Assembly: GCF_900113865.1 (NCBI RefSeq)
Contig: NZ_FOQY01000002.1
Location: forward strand, 310,001-374,000
Source: Streptosporangium canum
Lineage (GTDB): Bacteria > Actinomycetota > Actinomycetes > Streptosporangiales > Streptosporangiaceae
DNA length: 64,000 nucleotides
Direction: 5' to 3'
In this document: in pieces, positions 59,436 through 64,000 of the stretch
Layout of the letters: each line of letters starts with the position of its first letter
Position numbering within the stretch: the stretch's first letter is position 1
Position numbers and translations under genes: made by a program
Notes under the pieces: generated by a model
Database searches by the model: none
What the model saw: only the letters and a program-made list of their open reading frames with translations
What the model was told of the DNA's origin: nothing

Positions 59436-59451
59436 TTCGGCGGGCGCCGAA
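59436..59451. promoter_or_regulatory. Candidate ArsR-family operator
   Basis: Perfect palindrome TTCGGCG-GG-CGCCGAA lying 25 bp before both the ArsR ATG and the divergent P450-like gene. Placed to control both. Confidence 0.55.
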
Positions 59452-59475
59452 GTGTGCGCAGGCCATGATGGAACG

Positions 59476-60213
59476 ATGACAGCTACGACGCCGATCCCGC
59501 TGGCCACGCTGGCAGGGCTGCTGGCCGACGCCACCCGCGCGCGGTTCTGCCTGGCCCTGCTGGACGGGCGTGCCTGGAGTGCCGGGGAGCTGGCCAGGCA
59601 CGCCGGGGTGGCGGCCTCCACGGCCAGTGAGCACCTGTCGCACCTGGTGCGGGGAGGGCTGCTGGTCGAGGAACGCCAGGGACGCCACCGGTATCTGCGG
59701 CTGGCCGGGCCGCAGGTGGCCCAGCTGATTGAGGACATGACGGCCCACGCCGAGCGCGCCGGGGCCGCCGCCCGGCCGCCGACGCTGCGCGCGGCGAGCG
59801 CGGCCGCCGCGATGGCCGCCGCGCGCACCTGCTACGACCATCTGGCCGGCCGGCTCGGCGTGGCGATCACCGACGCGTTCACCGCGCGGGGGCTGCTGCG
59901 CCAGGACGCCGGTTTCGCCCTCAGTGACGACGGGCTGGCGTGGTTCGCGGCGGAGCTGGGGGTGGCGCTGCCGGCGTCCACCGGCAGGCGCCCGCTGGCG
60001 CGGCCCTGCCTGGACTGGACCGAACGCCGCCATCACCTGGCCGGCGCCGCCGGGGCCGTGCTGTGCGCGACCGCGCTGCAACGGCGGTGGGTCAGCCGGA
60101 TCGGCTCCGGGCGGGCGCTGCGCCTGACCGGGGCCGGCCGGCAGGCCCTGAGCGCGCTGCTGGGCCTGGACGACCCCACCGGCGACCTCAGTGCGAGCGC
60201 AGCCGGTGGGTGA
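59476..60213 (+). CDS. ArsR-type helix-turn-helix regulator
   Basis: 245 aa. The HTH part is LLADATRARFCLALLDGRAWSAGELARHAGVAASTASEHLSHLVRGGLLVEERQGRHRYLRL, the ArsR winged helix. The long C-terminal part (100-245), with YDHLAGRLGVAITDAF and RPCLDWTERRHHLAGAAGAVL, is the extension found in the larger ArsR group that pairs with oxidoreductase genes; no metal-binding Cys cluster is present. Its 3' end overlaps the convergent recD2 gene by 26 bases. Confidence 0.8.
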   Translation: MTATTPIPLATLAGLLADATRARFCLALLDGRAWSAGELARHAGVAASTASEHLSHLVRGGLLVEERQGRHRYLRLAGPQVAQLIEDMTAHAERAGAAARPPTLRAASAAAAMAAARTCYDHLAGRLGVAITDAFTARGLLRQDAGFALSDDGLAWFAAELGVALPASTGRRPLARPCLDWTERRHHLAGAAGAVLCATALQRRWVSRIGSGRALRLTGAGRQALSALLGLDDPTGDLSASAAGG

Positions 60214-62404
60214 GGCTGGTGTGACGGCGTCCGGCGCCGCGGGTGCGCACCGCCTGCGCCAGCGCCCGGCGTGAGCCGACGATGACGACGAGTTTCTTGG
60301 CCCGGGTGATCGCGGTGTAGAGCAGGTTGCGCTGCAGCATCATCCACGCGCTGGTGGCCAGCGGGATGACCACCGCCGGATACTCGCTGCCCTGGGAGCG
60401 GTGGATGGACACCGCGTAGGCGTGCGCCAGCTCGTCCAGCTCGTCGAAGGCGTATTCGACGTTCTCGTCCTCGTCGGTCAGCACGGTCAGCTTGTGGTCG
60501 TCGGGCTTGATGTCGACCACCACGCCCACGGTCCCGTTGAACACCCCCGCCGCGCCCTTGTCGTAGTTGTTGCGCAGCTGGGTCACCTTGTCGCCGACCC
60601 GGTAGACGCGGCCGCCGTAGCGGCGCTCGGGCATGCCCTCCCGGGAGGGGGTCAGCGCCTCCTGCAGCGCGTTGTTGAGGTTGCCCGCCCCGGCCGCGCC
60701 CCGGTGCATCGGCGCCAGCACCTGCACGTCCCGGCGCGGGTTGAGGCCGAACCTGCGCGGGATCCGGTTGGCCACCACGTCCACGGTCAGGGCCGCGATC
60801 TCCTCCGGCTCCTCGCACGGGAACAGGAAGAAGTCGCCCATGCCCTCCAGCGCCGGGGGCAGGCCGGTGTTGACGCGGTGGGCGTTGACGACCACGCCCG
60901 ACTCCTGGGCCTGGCGGAAGATGTGGGTCAGGCGCACCCGGGGGATCTCCTGTTCGGCGGCCAGCAGGTCCCGCAGCACCTCGCCCGCGCCGACCGAGGG
61001 CAGCTGGTCCACATCCCCCACGAACAACAGGTGCGTGCCCGGCGCGATGGCCTTGACCAGCTTGTTGGCCAGCAGCAGGTCCAGCATCGAGGCCTCGTCG
61101 ACCACGACCAGGTCGGCGTCCAGGGGGTTGTCGCGGTCGAAGGTGGCGTCCCCGCCGGGGCGCAGCTGCAGCAGCCGGTGCACGGTGGTGGCCTCGTGGC
61201 CGGTCAGCTCCGCGAGCCTCTTGGCCGCCCGGCCGGTGGGCGCGGCCAAGACGACCTTGGCTTTCTTGGCGCGTGCGAGGGTGACGATGGAGCGCACGGT
61301 GAAGCTCTTGCCGCAGCCCGGGCCGCCGGTCAGCACCGCGACCTTCTCGCACAATGCCAGCCGTACGGCGTGGGCCTGTTCGGGGGCGAGCTCGGCGTCG
61401 GTCTGCTTGTGCAGCCAGTCCAGCGCCACCTGCCAGTCCACCGATCGAAAGACGCCCAGCCGGTCGTGGCCGGAGGTCAGCAGGGCGCGCAGGGAGCCGG
61501 CCAGCGACAGCTCGGCGCGGTGGAAGGGGACCAGGTAGATCGCGGGCACGAGGCTGTCGCCGGCGGGGACCTCCTCGCGGACCACGCCCTCCTCGGCGAC
61601 CAGCTCCTCCAGGCAGCGGACGGTCAGCTCGGCCGGGACCTGCAGGATCTTCACCGCGTCGGCGACGAGGTTGGGCGCCGGCAGGTAGCAGTGGCCGTCG
61701 TCGGCCGCCTGCGACAGGGTGTAGCGCAGGCCCGCCTTGACCCGTTCGGGGCTGTCGTGCGGGATGCCGACGGCCTGGGCGATGGTGTCGGCGGTCTTGA
61801 AGCCGATGCCCCACACGTCGTCGGCCAGCCGGTAGGGCTCGCTCTTGACGACCGTGATGGAGGTGTCGCCGTACTGTTTGAAGATCCGCACTGCGATGGA
61901 GGTCGACACGCCGACCCCCTGAAGGAAGATCATCACCTCTTTGATGATCTTCTGCTCCTCCCAGGCGACGCCGATCATCTTGGTCCGCTTGGGGCCGAGA
62001 CCGGGGACCTCGACCAGCCGCTCGGGGGCGGTCTCGATGATCTGCAGGGTGTCGGCGCCGAAGTGGTCGACGATCCGCTCGGCCATCTTCGGCCCGATGC
62101 CTTTGATCAGCCCGGAGCCGAGGTAGCGCTGGATGCCCTGGACGGTGGCGGGCAGCACGGTGGCGTAGGACCACACCTCGAACTGCTTGCCGTACTTGGG
62201 GTGGGAGGTCCATCGCCCGGTCAGCCGCAGCGACTCGCCGGGCTGGGCGCCCAGCAGCGGCCCGACCACGGTCAGCAGTTCGCTGCCCGAGCGTTCGGTG
62301 GCCACCCTGGCGATGGTGTAGCCGGTCTCCTCGTTGGCGTAGGTGATGCGTTCGAGGACGGCGTCGATGGACGAGCCGGGGGGACCACCCGATCCAGGGT
62401 TCAC
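60188..62404 (-). CDS. recD2: RecD2-type ATP-dependent helicase
   Basis: 738 aa SF1 helicase. The N-terminal part (1-340) holds the helix-hairpin-helix repeats typical of RecD2 (LIKGIGPKMAERIVDHFG, LVEVPGLGPKRTKMIGVAW, VWGIGFKTADTIAQAVGI). The helicase motifs are TGGPGCGKSFTVRS (Walker A), VVVDEASMLDLLL (Walker B), LLFVGDVDQLPSVGAGEVLRDLL (motif III) and AYAVSIHRSQGSEYPAV and LLYTAITRAKK (V, VI). It lacks RecBC partners here, as in other RecD2 proteins, which act 5'-3' in DNA repair. GTG 62404 follows GAGAGG. Complete. Confidence 0.95.
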   Translation of the reverse strand: MNPGSGGPPGSSIDAVLERITYANEETGYTIARVATERSGSELLTVVGPLLGAQPGESLRLTGRWTSHPKYGKQFEVWSYATVLPATVQGIQRYLGSGLIKGIGPKMAERIVDHFGADTLQIIETAPERLVEVPGLGPKRTKMIGVAWEEQKIIKEVMIFLQGVGVSTSIAVRIFKQYGDTSITVVKSEPYRLADDVWGIGFKTADTIAQAVGIPHDSPERVKAGLRYTLSQAADDGHCYLPAPNLVADAVKILQVPAELTVRCLEELVAEEGVVREEVPAGDSLVPAIYLVPFHRAELSLAGSLRALLTSGHDRLGVFRSVDWQVALDWLHKQTDAELAPEQAHAVRLALCEKVAVLTGGPGCGKSFTVRSIVTLARAKKAKVVLAAPTGRAAKRLAELTGHEATTVHRLLQLRPGGDATFDRDNPLDADLVVVDEASMLDLLLANKLVKAIAPGTHLLFVGDVDQLPSVGAGEVLRDLLAAEQEIPRVRLTHIFRQAQESGVVVNAHRVNTGLPPALEGMGDFFLFPCEEPEEIAALTVDVVANRIPRRFGLNPRRDVQVLAPMHRGAAGAGNLNNALQEALTPSREGMPERRYGGRVYRVGDKVTQLRNNYDKGAAGVFNGTVGVVVDIKPDDHKLTVLTDEDENVEYAFDELDELAHAYAVSIHRSQGSEYPAVVIPLATSAWMMLQRNLLYTAITRAKKLVVIVGSRRALAQAVRTRGAGRRHTSLTHRLRSH

Positions 62405-62745
62405 GGAAAAAACCTCTCTGCCAACCTTCCCGGCCAGGGTAGAGCAGTGGCGGGCGGCCGTTGATCAGTCGGCGGGTTTCGGCCGTCTCGCGGACGATAC
62501 GCGCACATGCCGACACTTCGCGAAACGTGTGGCCTGCCGGTCGGAGTCGCGCCCCTCTCCCCTCGCCCCTCCCCCGCCGCCGGGGAAGGCGGCCGGCGCC
62601 TTCCCGGGCCTCCTGCGGCTCCCGCCGGGCCCTCACCGGCGCAAGGGGCGGGTGAGAGCCACTCTGAAAGCCGAGGGCCCCCTGAAAGCCCCTGCCCGCC
62701 CGATCCCTGCCTCACCTCACCTGCCCGCCGATCCCCCGGGCCGCC

Positions 62746-63423
62746 TCACTGCAGCCGGATCGTCTGGCCGATCCGGTCGAACAGCCGCTGCTTGCCGTCC
62801 TGGTCGGTGCTGAGTGTGACGGTGCAGGTCCGGCCCGAGCCGGGCAGGTAGAACTGGGTGCCCTTGATCTCCATGCCGCCGGCCGGGAAGGTGTAGACCA
62901 GCTTGGCCGCCTCGACGCCGCCGACGGTCACCTTGACGGCCTCGGTGACCTTGGCCTTGACCTGCTGCAGGTCCTTGGTGGCCGCGCCGATCAGCTGGTC
63001 GGCGGAGATGTTTCCGCTGGTTTGGCAGTAGCCGTTGAGGTTGGTGGTGAACCTGTTCGGTGAGCTCTGGCGTGACCTGGGGTCGAAGGCCCAGACCGCC
63101 TTGTTGGTCACCAGCGGCTGCAGGTCCTCTTTGGCCTGCTCCAGTGCCTTGCCCGACAGGCCGCTGCGCTTGAGGCCCTGTTCGAGGTCGTTCTTGGTCA
63201 GGTCGAGCGCGACCCAGGGGCCGGGGACGGCCACCGACAGCCCGTTGGCGGGGCTGCCGACCTGTTCGAAGCCCTCGGGTACGGTGCCGGGGCCGCCGGT
63301 CGCGGTGGCCGGGCTCGCGGTGGGGGCCTTGGCCAGGTTGATCGAGCCGCCGCCCGCGCAGGCGGTGGCCAGTGCCAGGCACAGCACGCCCGTGCTCGTC
63401 ACGATGGGATAGCGCTTACGCAC
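62746..63423 (-). CDS. Putative lipoprotein
   Basis: 225 aa from GTG 63423, preceded by GGAGG eight bases upstream. The signal peptide VRKRYPIVTSTGVLCLALATAC has a lipobox LATAC, with Cys22 the lipidated residue. The mature domain reads SVAVPGPWVALDLTKNDLEQGL, KAVWAFDPRSR and KVTVGGVEAAKLVYTFPAGGMEIKGTQFYLPGSGRTCTVTLSTDQ, a fold common in actinobacterial surface lipoproteins of unknown role. A longer frame to 63573 is open but would bury the signal peptide. Confidence 0.75.
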   Translation of the reverse strand: MRKRYPIVTSTGVLCLALATACAGGGSINLAKAPTASPATATGGPGTVPEGFEQVGSPANGLSVAVPGPWVALDLTKNDLEQGLKRSGLSGKALEQAKEDLQPLVTNKAVWAFDPRSRQSSPNRFTTNLNGYCQTSGNISADQLIGAATKDLQQVKAKVTEAVKVTVGGVEAAKLVYTFPAGGMEIKGTQFYLPGSGRTCTVTLSTDQDGKQRLFDRIGQTIRLQ

Positions 63424-63902
63424 CAGACTGCCCTCCTCGCGGACCTCGCCGGAGGCCCGAGCCGATTGACCTGTGAAAACTGCCGGGTGAATCGCCACCG
63501 GGGGGCCTCCCGCGCCGGAAGCGTCGTCCCGGGCGGTATGTGGCAGACCGACCATGACAAGCGGTGTGCTCATCGCGTGCAGCCACTTGACGGTGGAAGG
63601 CCGGCGGAGCGGTATATCGATTGACCTCCGCGTGATCCTATTTCTGCAGGTTAAGCGGTAAGTGTCGGTGCGGTTGGGTTCTGCCGCGGTGTGTCGCCGG
63701 AGTTTGCCGGCACCGCCTCGGGGCCCAGCCGGGCGAGGAGGCGCCCGACGGCCGGGGGGTGGGCGCGGTGGGTGGTGGAGGTGGCCGGGCGCGGGGTGGG
63801 AGGCAGGGCGCCGGCCACCGGGCGGGGGCGGCGTCCGGCGGGTTCCGGGCCGTGTCGCGCGCCAGGAGCGGGCGAAATCCGGACGGGCGGGGCGCCGGGG
63901 CT

Positions 63903-63962
63903 GCTAACGTGACCGTCATGGCACGAGGTATCTGGTCGCAGAAGGTCCGCTCCGCCCGCTGA
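63903..63962 (+). promoter_or_regulatory. -10-like box with a 14-codon ORF at the window end
   Basis: TAACGT at 63903-63908 is followed nine bases on by ATG 63918, which opens MARGIWSQKVRSAR and stops at 63962. The spacing suits a leaderless transcript encoding a very short peptide. It may be a leader peptide for a gene that begins beyond the window. No ribosome site is seen. Confidence 0.35.
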
Positions 63963-64000
63963 CGGCGGCGCCTTCTTCCTGCTGAATCCGCGCTCGCCGT

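Noticed and set aside
63638-63919. 93-codon reverse ORF at the right end
   Set aside because: Pro/Arg-rich; overlaps the -10-like box and has no homology signal.

Overview
The window is high-GC actinobacterial chromosome. GTG and TTG starts, ATGA-coupled genes, a mycothiol-type nitroreductase homologue, a SapA-like secreted protein, a BTAD/SARP regulator and partner-switching proteins point to Actinomycetes, probably Streptosporangiales; that assignment is inferred from protein character, not from a marker gene. I found no rRNA, tRNA or CRISPR array.

Layout. 1-8.9 kb: the start of a Tat-exported penicillin acylase, a GH5 glycosidase, a Tn3 transposase scrap, a TSUP permease, a fused pair of broken genes (TetR/MFS), a serine hydrolase, an FBP-domain protein divergent from a TetR regulator, a DsbA-like nitroreductase and an alpha/beta hydrolase. 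9-16.4 kb: a small metabolic cluster with a BTAD regulator, an atypical P450, an SDR, an asparagine-synthetase-like amide ligase that has lost its glutaminase cysteine, and an acyltransferase. 16.6-24.4 kb: small enzymes and regulators among at least three wrecked ABC-transporter or unknown genes. 24.4-35.4 kb: an RND efflux pump with a MarR regulator, a SapA-like protein, purB with a GNAT gene, DUF4037 and DUF3817 genes, an XRE regulator, a tyrosine recombinase and an AraC regulator. 37.5-43.35 kb: a Tn3-family transposon with 59-bp inverted ends, remains of its transposase and resolvase, and cargo consisting of a SulP permease with a MerR regulator and a DHA2 efflux pump with a TetR regulator. 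43.4-54.7 kb: an ECF sigma/Ogt operon, a nucleotidyltransferase, a small HELGH metallopeptidase, a second tyrosine recombinase, small housekeeping-type genes, a gutted SpoIIE phosphatase, a radical-SAM protein and an L,D-transpeptidase. 55.1-58.2 kb: an operon of a PAS-GAF-PP2C phosphatase, a B12-binding protein with the CarH-type W-x9-EH motif, and a STAS anti-sigma antagonist. 58.3-64 kb: a PEP mutase-family enzyme, an ArsR regulator, RecD2, a lipoprotein, and a 14-codon ORF right behind a -10-like box.

The most attractive candidate system is the 55.1-58.2 kb operon: sensor phosphatase, B12 photoreceptor-like protein and STAS switch protein are translationally coupled or nearly so, which suggests light- or cobalamin-dependent partner switching. 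Two more stand out: the amide-ligase/P450/SDR/acyltransferase cluster, and the Tn3 element whose machinery has decayed around intact cargo.

A recurring theme is gene loss by internal deletion that leaves both ends of the gene in place (MFS at 4.1 kb, ABC ATPase at 19 kb, resolvase at 43 kb, SpoIIE at 51.7 kb), plus a displaced purB fragment at 27.9 kb. Boundaries of such remnants are approximate.
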